Positions 22,770 to 34,093 of a DNA stretch of 64,000 nt are shown in pieces (position 1 is the first letter of the stretch; every line of letters starts with the position of its first letter). The notes beneath the pieces were generated by a model that was not told where the DNA came from, did not search any database, and saw only the letters and a program-made list of their open reading frames with translations. This DNA is from Rhynchosporium graminicola. Lineage: Eukaryota > Ascomycota > Leotiomycetes > Helotiales > Ploettnerulaceae. The stretch covers positions 631,561 to 695,560 of the forward strand of contig FJUW01000008.1 of NCBI GenBank assembly GCA_900074885.1, written 5' to 3'. Both the position numbers and the translations under genes were made by a program.

Positions 22770-24758
22770 TTACATGTCCATCGAGTCACCGTTAGGGCCG
22801 GCAAAGCTGAAGCCACTGCCTTGGGGAGCAGTGCTGTTACCGAAACCGAAAGTTCCATCAGGCTTGGTGACACCTTCTTCGACCTCAGCGACATCGTCCT
22901 CATCCGAGAAGTACTTCTCAATCATATTGTAAGCCTTCATGTAGATTTCCTCGTTGGCATTTGTTTGACAATCGTGGATCTTCTCCATGCCCTGGCACTC
23001 CTCAATGAACAAAGCATATCGGTTGATGCTCTCTTGACCTTCGCCAGCAGCATCCTTATCCATCTCGCCGACCTTAAGGATATTCTCTAGACCATCAAGA
23101 GCCACCTGGATGATCTTGTTATCTGGGCAAGCAAGGAGGTCGCACAAAGGCTTGATGCAACCTTGGTTCACGAGGTAGCGGATCTGCTCTGGCTTTTGAA
23201 GACCCCCGGAGGTAGCATTCGAAATGGCCCAGCAAGCTTCCTTGCGAGTCTTCAAGTCACCATTCGACAAGAGATGGATGAGAGGGGGGATGATGTTCGC
23301 ATCGATCACAGCTTGGATTTGGGTAGAATTGCCGGCAGTGACGTTCGAGATAGTCCAGCATGCTTCCTTGCGGATTCCATCTTTACCGGAGCTCAGGAGC
23401 GATAGGAGAGCGGGAAGAGCTCCGCAATTGATGATGACCTGGGTCTGAACATCATCACCAGTAACAATATTGCCAACAGAGCGAAGGGCAGGGGTCTGCA
23501 CGGAGGTGGATGCATGCATGAGCAACTCCACAAGGCGACGAGGAATGCCAGCTTCGATGACAGCCTGGATCTTGTCGTTGGCACCGTCAGAGAGGTACGA
23601 AATGGCCCAGCAAGCATCGATCAAGACCTCATCGTCTAGAGAGTAAACGAGCTTAGCCAAAACGGGAAGTGCAGGCAAGATCTGCTGAGAATGTAAGCTT
23701 ATCATCATTCGATGGAAAACAGGATCCTCACGGTGTTCCAGTCTGGTTGTGGAGTCTTGCCACGGCAGAAGTTGCTGAGGGTCCAAGTCGCATTGCGAAG
23801 CATGCTCAGCTTTCGGCTGTCGCCCAACAAATTAAGGAGTGGCTTCAAAGCACCACAGCTCAAGACGTAATCTCTGCATGAAGGGCTATCACCTGCAATA
23901 TTTCCCAAAGCCCAAACAGCCTGCTCTCTAACGTCAGGCTCGTGGCTGCCGAGCAATTCGACGAATATTGGGACGGCTCCAGCCTCGATGACAACCTGCG
24001 TTTGTTGCGCTGATCCAGAGGCAATGTTGGTAAGAGCCCAAGCCGCCTCGAATTGTACCAATGTGTGAGGGCTTCGAAGGAAGACAACAAATCGGCTAAC
24101 AACTCCGGTCTTAATGACCTCTTCAATCGGTGGGTTTCGCTCCTTGGACAGTAACTTTCGGAACTTTGTAGTAGCTTGAATCTGGAGATCAATTTGTTCC
24201 GAGAAGACACCGGCGACCATTTGAGGAAGATCCTCGTTCAACTAAAACATAGCACTAGTCAGCATAATTCCAGAAGCTGTTATGAACATGCAGGGAAGTG
24301 GTCTTCCTGGGGTTTTGTGAAGAGTGGACCATCACGGACTGCCCATCGACACAAGCGAAAATAATATTTCAGCGGCAACCCCACTGGGGGGTAAACACAG
24401 AAGGCCAGTTCGAAGCCGGAACAGCAACCACAAGGTGTAAGTGTGCCATATAGAAGCAGTCATATTTCGAAATTAATGTGCAACTCTGCGCAAGAAATGA
24501 TGTGGTGCGTAACCAACTTACCTGGCTTTCTGTAGGAGCAGTATCGTCGTCGCTGTCTGGCTCAGCGCCCAAAGAGGCTCCAGGGCGCGAACCATCTCCG
24601 CCAGTAATACCTCTTCGCTTTGCTAAGTTTTCCTCGCGCTTCGCCTTTCGGATCTCGACTTGTTGTTCTTCGCGGCGGCGTCTCAACTCTTCAGGCTTGA
24701 AGGTGTTCTTTGCCTTGAAGGTCGTCCTACGATGCTCAGGGATGTAGCGCTCAGCCAT
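22770..24758 (-). CDS. KAP60: Importin subunit alpha (karyopherin alpha)
   Basis: Exons 24758-24522, 24241-23732 and 23681-22770 sum to 1659 nt (552 aa). The N-terminal importin-beta-binding domain is basic ([39 protein letters not shown] split over residues 4-42). About ten armadillo repeats follow, with the typical [46 protein letters not shown] and WAISNATSG motifs, whose Trp and Asn residues line the NLS-binding groove. The C-terminus is acidic then Gly/Phe-rich ([16 protein letters not shown]). It binds classical nuclear localisation signals and hands cargo to importin beta for transport through nuclear pores. It is a single essential gene in yeast (SRP1/KAP60). Divergent from POT1 with 544 bp between starts. 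Very high family identity. Confidence 0.96.
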
Positions 24759-25302
24759 GTTTGAGGTAGACGGGATGCGATCTGGTTGTTCTAGTATGGC
24801 AGCAGTATGATCAACCGCAGCTGATCAAGTCCAAAGCTTTCTCAGGTTGAGGATGGTGGGAGGAAAGGGAAAGTTGAAGTGGGACATGATTGAAGAGCTG
24901 CGCTCAGGTGAAAGAGCGGCCAGTCTATGTTTCACGTGACTTAACATTAAGTGGGGTCTTGCTGTTAGCGGCATCGCGTCAACCAAACAAAACAGTCGCG
25001 TCTTGGGTAGGTGAGAGAGACAGTGAAGCTCTTGCAAAGGCAAATGCATGATCAGACTGTCTAGCGTTCTAACTATTGGGAAAGCCGAGATTTCCTCTTT
25101 CTAACACTATCGAGATCTCCTTAAGAAATTCCTTGTGCTTGTCACAAAAGCCTCTCTATGGCCATTGCAAACTGCTCCCATTGCCTAGTGTTATGATTAC
25201 CGAAGACATCGATCCTTTTGGGGATGATCAATCTACTTCAACGGATTTCTAAAGAGAATCTACTCACAGCCTGGAGCTTTTCCCTGGATCAATCGTGTCG
25301 AG
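24759..25302. promoter_or_regulatory. Shared divergent promoter region of importin alpha and POT1
   Basis: 544 bp separate the two ATGs, with no gene inside. It must hold both promoters. No specific element could be assigned. Confidence 0.6.
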
Positions 25303-27655
25303 ATGAGCGCCCAAGACCCTTCTCAAGCCTTGGCACTTCCTCCAGGGTTCAAGACAATTATGGAAATTCGGGATCTCCCACATGATCAGCTCGTTCGGAA
25401 AGTGTTAGTTAGTCTCGTTGGCATTGTGAAAGACTTCCAGCCACCAATGCAAACCAGTGGCACAGGTAAGTGACATTACTCAGTGCTACCTCCATTCGAT
25501 CAACTTTGCCGGGCCCGTCTGATTTACATGGTTAGACTTCAAATGTACAATAGAATTGATTGACCATTCAATCCAGCATGAAAACTATGGCATTAAGTTC
25601 GTTATCTTCTGGCCAGAGCAAGCTATGCCCAGGATCTCCGGCCCTGGCGATGTGGTTCTCCTCCGAAATGTCAAAGTAAGCCTGAACTGCATCACGATGA
25701 CCTATCCCTCTAATTACTTTCAGGCTCAAATGTATAGTGGGACTGTTTCTTTTATCACAACTTTCCCAACAGAATGTCATGTCTTGTCAGCTTCAGAATT
25801 TTCCGAGCCTTCCTTTGCAGCTTCTAAAGCACGGTGGCGGTCCTTTCCGCCCAAGTTCAAAGTACCGAGTCTCGTGGAAACGGAATATGCCGTTTGGGCC
25901 AAAGGTCATGCCAGTGAATTTGATCTACCCTCGGACCATGAGTTTCATGAGAGAAGCTTCCAAGCAATGAAAATCAACGACAAGTTCAGCCTCCTGCGAG
26001 ATGTGAAGCCTGAAAAATTCTACAATATCCTTGGACAGGTGATCAGGGTCCACGACAGGATGGACGTCCTGTCTGTATATCTCTCCGACTATACCGCTAA
26101 CAGCGAGTTCTACAACAACGCCTGGTGCCCGGGTGGACCTCCCTCTGAAGGCCAAGATGGTGATGTGTACGGATATACTAAACCAATGACTAAGGACTCA
26201 AAGGATTGGCCAGGTCCTTTTGGAAAAATGTCAATTCAGCTCAACCTGTACGACGAACATGCAGAATTCGTCCGTGAGCACGTCAAGATTGACCAATGGG
26301 TACTGTTGTCAAATGTCCACGTGAAGTACGGCAAGATGGGTGGCCTCCTCGAGGGCTATCTGCGCGGAGACAGGCAAAGGTTCGACGGCAAAATCCAAGT
26401 GCAAATCATGAAGCGTTCGGAGATACCAAACGGAGACGACCCTAGGTGGATAGATGGGTTGCGGCGGAAACGAGAGTACGAGAAGAAGCATGAGGCTCAG
26501 AAGAAGGCATTGCTGTGCGAAGATGATGGTCTTGGGAACAAGCGCAAGGCAGAGGATAATGGGGAGCCGAAACTGAACTCCAAACAGCGTCGAATTAAGA
26601 AGCGAGCAGAAGCAGATCAGAAAGGGGTTGCGTTAGAGGCGAAGGAGGCAGAAAGATCGGATCTCAATGGCAACAGTAGTACACCACGGTTGTTATGGAG
26701 GAAACTGCTGACATCATTTAGTAAAATGCTGCTTTCAAGAACGTGCCCCTGTATCTTTGATAGAAATTTTGGAACCAGAGCACGCCCTACAGACGAGTGG
26801 CCCCGGCTACCTCTCACCATTCACACTGCGTAAATACCGAGCAAATGTCCGTATCGTCAACTATGCTCCAGAAAGAATTGAAGACTTCTCCGTCTGGCGT
26901 CGAGAATCTGAATATGACATGCTTTCCGAGTACAGCGGCGGAGAAAATACAGATTTAGAAGAAGATATGCGATCCTACAAGAGTGGCAAAGGCTTTGCTA
27001 AAAAGATCTGGGAATGGAGGTTCTGGTTACAGGTAGAAGATGCTGGCTCTAGTAGTAGATCGAAGATACCCAAAGAACGGATGTGGCTTCTTGTCGATAA
27101 TGCTTCGGCGCAAGGACTACTAGGCTTAGATGACGACGCAGCTAAGTTAGTATTGTGTTTCGAGTCAAGAAAAAGGCGGCCTTGCTAACTTGAACCAGCC
27201 TTCGGAAGAATTCTGAGCTCCTAGCCAGTCTCAAAGAACAGCTCTTCAAATTATGGGGAGATCTCGAGGAGCAGAAATCCGCAAAACTAAGCAAGCAATC
27301 GAATAAATCAGACGAGCCTCCTCCGCCCTCCTTCGAGTCTACAACAGGAACGCGTCCCACATTCGGCGAGCAGCCCGACCTGGATAGTGATTCGGAAGGC
27401 GAAGGATCCGTAGTCAAGATATCAAAGGGTATCTCAACAAAGTCCTATGCAGACAGATCACAAGGTGTAATTCTTCCAATTATTTCTGCCGGCGATGACG
27501 ATGACGGTAGTTTGAAGCCCAGGAACAAAGCCTTTACTTGCTGTATCCAGCAGTATGGAGTTAAAGTGCATGAGGATGATCCTTCGAAAGCAGATGCAGG
27601 AGAGAGGCGTAGATGGCAACGGATCTTTGGACTTTTTGGTACCAGTATAGCGTAA
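25303..27655 (+). CDS. POT1: Protection of telomeres protein 1 (POT1)
   Basis: Exons 25303-25465, 25536-25675, 25724-26675, 26722-27145 and 27199-27655 give 2136 nt (711 aa). The first OB-fold (Telo_bind, about residues 15-160) includes RKVLVSLVGIVKDFQPP and GIKFVIFWPE. A second OB-fold (about 175-330) includes KFYNILGQVIRVHDR, VYLSDYTAN, MSIQLNLYDEHAEF and WVLLSNVHVKYG. A basic lysine-rich linker follows, then the C-terminal region with IKCCFQERAPVSLIEIL and WEWRFWLQVED. POT1 binds the single-stranded G-rich telomere overhang and, in shelterin, protects ends and regulates telomerase. Intron 2 (25676-25723, 48 nt) is in frame without stops. The C-terminal half is more diverged than the OB-folds, as usual. 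Confidence 0.93.
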
Positions 27656-27944
27656 GAAGGAGTGATCTCAGACGGGTGTCTAAGACATTGTGGAGTGAGA
27701 AATATGCCCAGGCGAATATAGTCATGATCTTGATAACGCTGTGCTGCGTAAGCTCAAACGACGCTGTCCAGTTCCATGACCAATGTAGACTTCCCAATGT
27801 CCTGATATGTTCTTCTGAAAATGCCGCGAGTTCCTGTTACCTGGACCCTAAGTTGTTTTTGTGATGCCACATAACATTTTCGTGACGTTGAGATATAAAT
27901 CTAGTAAGTCACGTTATCTTAGAGCAAAATATATCTTTACAGAT

Positions 27945-29015
27945 CTACTCTTTTCTCAACATGGCCCTTATGGTCTCTTCCACCGGCGTTGGCTTCACAC
28001 CCTTACTAGCCAAAAACTCATCCAAAGTCGAATCATGAATCTCACACTCTCCCTTCTCCAACGCGGCATAAGTAGTCGACCACCATTCAACCGACGGCCT
28101 CTCCATTCCCCTCTTTACATAGCAGTCTACATACTCCTCTCGACCCACAACCTTAACGCCGACCTCCCTTTCCCGCGCCTCCCCCACTAACCTCGCAACA
28201 TCACTCAAACTCCTCGCTCCCTTTCCTCTCGAAAGATAGAAAGTCTTTCCCTCAAACCTCCCCGTGCTATCCGCTAAAACCAACGCACTCGCCAGCCCCA
28301 GATCGTTGATCGCCGTCCAGCTAATCTTTCCATCACCCGCAAGAACAATCTCATCTCTCTCATCTCCATCCGGGTTAAAATAACCCAGATAAAGAGACCA
28401 GCTCTCATTATACAAACCCTCTCTCATAACCGTAATTTTCACGCCCTCGTTCTCTTCCTGCAACTCCCTCAAAAAGTCCTCCGTGCGGAGATGGGCACGC
28501 ATGACGCCTGCTCCAGATAGACTCCCGAAAGCTAGACTCGTGTAAAAGAACCTAGTCACGCCCGCTTCACGTGCAGCTTTCAAAGCTCCAATGTGGGCTT
28601 TCTCGCGACCCGATCCAGGTGGTGCATTATTGAAATCCATGGAGATCTTGGGGGTGGATATCAGGTAGAGGGAGGTGCAGCCTTTGAATGTGGAAGGGTA
28701 TCTAAGGTAAGCGGGAGGTCAGTCATGGTTCCATGATGAGCTTTGGGAGAAGAGTCAAGGCATAACCCAAGCATATCTTGAGATATTCGAAAAGCGAATT
28801 TTGGACTCTCCTGTTACCTACATCGGGCCGTCAAAGTTGAAAGAGCGAATTTGGACGCCTTGATTCTTCAAAGATGTCCATCGATCATCGTTGATGTCAG
28901 AAGACGTGCAAATCACTAGATCCTTTAAAGGTATAAGGTTGTGGTCGATAATGGCGTCAAGAGTGGCTTTGCCTAATTTGCCTGTACAGCTTGTGAGAGC
29001 TAACATATTTGACAT
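27945..29015 (-). CDS. NmrA-like NAD(P)-binding oxidoreductase
   Basis: Exons 29015-28822 and 28701-27945 give 951 nt (316 aa). The N-terminal Rossmann motif is LALTSCTGKLGKATLDAI (a TGxLG variant of GxxGxxG). It is followed by a strand-acidic switch (NFDGP), CTSLYLISTP, then AREAGVTRFFYTSLAFGS and ITVMREGLYNESW, the pattern of atypical SDR / NmrA / quinone-oxidoreductase-2-like proteins. These bind NAD(P) and act as redox sensors or as reductases. The catalytic Tyr-x3-Lys of classical SDRs is not evident. Start chosen at MSNMLALT; a longer upstream frame exists but adds low-quality sequence. It faces POT1 tail to tail with 289 bp between stops. Substrate unknown. Confidence 0.85.
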
Positions 29016-30165
29016 ATTTAGGCTGTTAAGTCGGGAAAGCGTTTGCAGGGAATCATAAAAGTAATTCAATGAATTCAGGAGAATGTATGAGGACTTCCCT
29101 ACTGTAAATGACAAATTTGGAAGACGTGGTATTTCTTCGGCAGAGATCAATTTGCTTGGCCACTGAATTGCTACTGTACGTCATTGAGACGAGGTGGGCC
29201 GAATTCTTCTCCAATCTCGTGGAGTCGTTCTGCACATTTAGTATTTATAGAGTATTGCTCAGAGCAGTATTTAAAGTCCTGCAGTCTGATTTTGTTCAAA
29301 AGGTAATTTCCATGTTACGAAATCTCTTATAAGATATACTAAAGGAAATATCTTCAAGGTAACTAACTACCTAGGAAATTTATAGTTATAGTTAGGTTAT
29401 TATGATAAGATTTGCTAATGAATCAATCGAAGCTATGAAGCGGACATGTTGAAGTAAGAGTTTCATTTACAGGACTTTACTGAGAAAATAATTCCAAGTC
29501 AAGAAAATGTCAGGCAGTTTTGCCTAAAAGCTAACTCATGGTTATAATTATTTCATATAATTCGATAAAGATAATGATTTCAGCTCTATATAGAGATTTG
29601 TATGATTTTAAACAAATCTAGTATGATTTCCTTGTATCTGGATATAGTAAAAAGTATTACGTTCCCTCTCTGTGTCTCTTCAACGGATAAGAATTAAGAC
29701 AGTATCGATTCTTCTCATCACTGGTACTGCAAACGCTCCGTTATACAAATTCCATCATTGTGCACTTCCTAATTGAAATTACTCTTCAGTGGCTCATATC
29801 GTACCTATTAAAAGGGATCCTTATCAAGCTTCAGAAACATGTCATGTTTGATAACCGGATTCTGTTGATTCGTAACTTGAGCCGTACCATAGGGGATTGT
29901 GTTTCATCTCGTCCACTATTGAACGGATATCATATCATATCCAAGCCATGCAGTGCCAAAGACATTATCTGGAGACGAGTGTTTCTCAACAAAATTTGAG
30001 ACTTTCGTTGGCTGTGTATAGTTATATTGGTCGCCAAGCTTACACGAAAAGCTGCATTCATTAACACTACCTGCCACTTATCTAATTACAAATGCTCGTT
30101 GATTTAATAAATAATAGTGTTGGTGTCATAAACTCCCACGATTAACCTCCCCGCTCGTTTTCAGC
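29016..30165. other. AT-rich intergenic, 1.15 kb
   Basis: No gene recognised. The stretch about 29280-30130 is visibly richer in A and T than its surroundings, with scattered short frames only. The left end is the NmrA-like promoter and the right end is the 3' flank of the next gene. Confidence 0.5.
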
Positions 30166-32252
30166 CTAAAAATCTCTAGGTCTCTGCATCTGTCCCACCC
30201 CATTCCCTTGATTAGGATCTGGAAATAGCTTGAAGCCACCAAACTCATGCGGGTTATGATCGTTACCAAAGTTAGCCGCAGGAGGTAGAGGACTCAAAGG
30301 AGCTACTCCTTGATATCCTTCACCGGTCTTTTCGTCTCTTGGTCCAGCGATAGTAGTGCCGTTGCTGAAACCCCAGAAATCGTTGCCATCTGAACGCTGG
30401 GCCATGTTTCGCGCAATAGAAAGAGGCATTGGTGAGTCAATAGGAGTGAGAAGCGGGGAGCTAGGTGGAGATTCTGCCTTCCCGACACGGCGTGTACGCA
30501 GAATACGGCGGATGAAGAAGACAATACCGACGAAAAGTGCGATGGATCCAACTGTTTACTGTTAGCTTGTTTCTTCAGATTGGGAGGAACAATGACTCAC
30601 CACTGATCGCAACGGCGCTGATCACGATGGTGGATTTGCTTGCTTGGATCTTATCCTCGGAAGCACTGATGCCATTTCCGTTAAGGGGATTTCCATTGCT
30701 ATCTGTACCACCGGTGAGAGTTCCACCAGCGCCCTTAGAACCAGGAGCGCCGTTTTCTTGGTTTGCTAACTTAGCAGTAGGGAGGCTGTCGGCTTCTGCA
30801 GAGAGACGCTGGAATGATGGGGCGAGGGTTGTTGAAGCTGTGTTTGAAGTTGTCACTGTAAGGAGTGTTGACAGCTGAGCATTTGTGAGAACGCTAGATG
30901 AAGTGGAATCAAAACCACTTGACGAGAGAGTGTTCGTAGCAGCGTTCAGGGATGCTGTGCGGGTTGCGCTACTCGCCGACGAATTTGTGCTAGAGACAAT
31001 ATTTGCTACAGGCAAACCTGAAGAAAAAACAGAGGATCCGCTCGAAATTGTTGGAGACGGTCTGTTAGAAGATGATCCAGAACTGGACGCAGCTCCTTGA
31101 GAGCTTTGGGTGCTTGAAGCTACCGCTCCACCCCCAACTTGAGGGGCTGGAGTGGGATTGGGTTGGGAGTTCGAGGGACTAGAAGCTGGCGTCTGAGCAT
31201 CGGGACTTGGTTTTTCTGATGATGTCTGCTCTGGCTCGTCAGAAATCTGGACTGGCGAAGGTCCATTTTTCCCGGCGGAAATTGGAGACAAGGCGGATTT
31301 ATCTGTGGGAGTAGTAGAAGGCGTATCCTTCGTGCCTTCAGCTGGAGATGTAGCAGGATTATTTACAGGGTCAGATGAGGCTACATCGTCCGTGTTTGGA
31401 CTTGGTGTGGAGGCAGGCAAATCAACAACAGCCGAAGAAGGTACAGCAACAGGCTGTTCTGCGGTTGTAACTGTTTCGACTATGCTGGTGGCTGGATCAG
31501 TAACAGTTGGAACCGGTGTCACGCTCTCTGGAACTGAGATGGAAGTGGTTGGGACTTCAAAGATTGACGTGGGCTAATGATGTTAGCGAAGTGAAATATA
31601 ACTCGTTTTTGTTGCCACTTACAGCGGCTGATTCGATTATGGGAGCAGCAGAGCTTGATGAAAAAGCTACGATCGAAGTCTCAGGTGGTGTTATAGTCGC
31701 TGAGGGAGGACTCTCGATCGGAAGAGGTGCCGTCTCGACTGGAGGGGAAGTAGTCTCTACAGGAATAGGCGTAGTCTCGGCAGCAGCAGGAGGAGCAATC
31801 TCTATAGGAGGAGTTGTTTGTGCCAGAGGAGCTTCTACAACTGGTGTCGAATCTGCTTGAGGAGTAGGCTCAGCTTGAGAAATAGGTTCAGGCTTGGGAG
31901 TTGGTTTTGCCTCAGGTGTAGGCTCAGATTTCTGAATTGGTTGTAGTTTGGGAGTTGGCTCTGGCTTGGGACTACTTTCGTCTTGCTTGGGAGGACTTTC
32001 CTCTTGCTTAGGCGTATCTACCTTCGCAGGAATATCTTTTTCCGCAGATAGAGTAGACCCGTCGGGTTTTGCCTCATCCTTCTTGTCTTCGCCCGCTAAA
32101 TCGGTATTGTCCTTCTCTTTAGGTGCCGCAGTGTCCACGATGTCTGTTTTTGCATCCGTATCCGCGCCCTCGTCCTGTCTCCGCACTTTCGGCCATACCA
32201 GGTTTCTCGAATCGATTGCCGCCGCACGGCGTTGAAAAACACTAATTCTCAT
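30166..32252 (-). CDS. Ser/Thr/Pro-rich single-pass membrane protein (mucin-like)
   Basis: Exons 32252-31623, 31573-30601 and 30551-30166 total 1989 nt (662 aa). Residues about 60-530 are extremely Pro/Ser/Thr-rich (repeats such as PTPKPEP, ETTPIPVETTSPP, SGSSSNRPS), a likely O-glycosylated ectodomain or stalk. One transmembrane helix follows (STIVISAVAISVGSIALFVGIVFFI, about 525-550), then a basic stop-transfer (RRILRTRR) and a cytoplasmic tail of about 110 residues. This layout resembles fungal cell-wall stress sensors of the Wsc/Mid2 type, but no WSC Cys domain is present. The predicted N-terminus lacks a signal peptide; an unrecognised upstream exon may supply it (a hydrophobic frame lies at 32448-32340 on the same strand). 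Function inferred from architecture only. Confidence 0.75.
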
Positions 32253-33304
32253 ATTGAAAAAGAAGTCGAAAAGGAATGTATGGACAAAAAGAGTACCTGC
32301 TCAAAGAAATGAAAAACAACTGGAAGGCTCAGCCCGAAGAATGAAGAATTCAATGATCGTGAATATTATATTAACATCAGTGGTGTTGAGTGAACGAAAG
32401 AGAAGGACGAGCCAGACAAAGAAAGAGGGAAGCCATGGCCTAAAGCCCATCAAGCTCTTTACAGCCTGAAACTCAGCTTGGTATGGCATGGCCTAAGATC
32501 TTCCTGATCGACTGCATCTTCATGGGGAACATTTCATGCCCAAATTGTCATCTCCAAGAACGTGGTCATGCACTTCGATTGGTGAGTGCAGACACCAATG
32601 TTCGTGACCCGACCCATCTACAGGTATGTCGGAGGGGCTGCGGCTGGACTTACTAGCTCCGGATTGGAGCTTCCAGCTGAAGTAACATGGGACTGAAACG
32701 ACATATGTCGTTTGGAATCAGACGCACGGAGAAGATTGAAGTTTTGATGGATCTTGAAGTCGTACGGCAGCTCGCTTAGCTACGTGAGACGTCAGGGGCT
32801 GGTCGTGTCTGTGCGATTTATGCATTTAGTCGGAAATGGACAACCCATGTTCACAGCGGGAGATTCATCTGAAAAATACTCAAAAGCAGGAGCTTTCCTT
32901 GTCTTCCTGTGCGACGCTGGGAAATGCCTGCATGTCAGATTGTGCCTGCATGTCAGATTGTTGAGATCCCGATGAAAGTTGCATGTGTTCGACAATGAGT
33001 ACACGTACTAAACAATGGAAGCTTCATACATTTGTTTTTATCGCTATTCTAACTATGTTGAGAACAAGACCAGAGACAGACTGAACTCTGAGGGGACAAA
33101 TCTACCATGAACTGAGTTATCTGTATCCATGTTTACTGATAATAAGAGAACAGCTATATCATGATCGAGAAAGATGCGGCGGACCTTGACAACCGAGCAC
33201 GTGCATCCATTACAATTGCCTAATTTTTGCCAAAATGAGCTACAAGATCTTCGCTATCAAGACATGTGAGTCAAATCAGGAAAAATCGGATTCGGAAGGT
33301 CTTC
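32253..33304. other. Intergenic upstream of the mucin-like gene
   Basis: No gene called. A minus-strand frame with a hydrophobic start (MGFRPWLPSFFVWLVLL, near 32448) could be a missing signal-peptide exon of the mucin-like gene, but I found no splice that keeps the frame. Confidence 0.4.
32925..32960. repeat. Perfect 18-bp tandem duplication
   Basis: TGCCTGCATGTCAGATTG occurs twice without spacer (32925-32942 and 32943-32960). Probably a replication-slippage duplication. Confidence 0.9.
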
Positions 33305-33637
33305 TCAGAAAGTGAAAAGATTTCTCGCTTGTGTTTGATCAATAAGCACCTCCGTGATGAGTCGGTAGCGGCTGCTTTTCATCATGAACATCAGGATGTA
33401 TGCAAAAGATCCATCCACCAATCTGGGCGCTTGGATATGCAGTTGTTTCGAATCAACTTCTACGAAACAACTCCCAAAAGAAGGAAACATATTATCTTGA
33501 AAAGTCTGCCTCACGATTGCCGAAACGAACTCCCCAAAGAAAGCATTTGTACAAGATGCGTAGCTTGAAAGAGTCAATTTCGCGACCTGAACGCTAGCAG
33601 GAACGAAAGCTGCCAGCAAAACCGATGCTATCCGCAT
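33305..33637 (-). CDS. Candidate small secreted protein
   Basis: A 110-codon minus-strand frame begins with ATG and a convincing signal peptide: MRIASVLLAAFVPASVQVA, with cleavage likely after Ala about 19. The mature part has two cysteines (YASCTNAFF and FGSCFVEV) and no recognised domain, which fits the many orphan small secreted proteins of filamentous fungi. It has no visible intron, and the C-terminal 30 residues look less natural, so a splice near the end may be missed. An overlapping plus-strand frame of 100 codons has no features. Expression evidence would decide. Confidence 0.4.
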   Translation of the reverse strand: MRIASVLLAAFVPASVQVAKLTLSSYASCTNAFFGEFVSAIVRQTFQDNMFPSFGSCFVEVDSKQLHIQAPRLVDGSFAYILMFMMKSSRYRLITEVLIDQTQARNLFTF

Positions 33638-34093
33638 CGCGACCCATTTTCATTTCATGAGCAATATTCCATCCTGACACTTTGAAATTCGCTCGGGTTG
33701 AGCAAATTTCATCTCGACGGATGGGGTCCAAGAATGGGAATGATTATGGGTCAGCAGGGCGCTCCCAGCTGAGTGTATGAGACTAGCTTTTTTGCTTTTG
33801 TTCGGATGAGCTGGAGATTGAGCGGATAAGAGAAACGTAGCCAAGAAACTCGGATTGGTGTGTTTGCTACTCGGCTGATTGAGGAGTTTCATGGAGCTTG
33901 GATCAATGAGGCTCTGCGAAAGAGTCGCCTCGATGTCGAACATTCTCGACACAGTCCATCTTTCAGTAGCAAATGTAATCATTCCCGGGGGGAGAAAATA
34001 TACCACGATATTCGTTTACCAATATTAGATCATCTCGAGCTCCAGAATGTAATGGAATGCCAAAAAATGGTATCGTTTTCAATACAGTAACAC
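33638..34093. other. Intergenic between the candidate secreted protein and SPB1
   Basis: No gene seen; promoter of the minus-strand small gene and 3' flank of SPB1. Confidence 0.5.
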
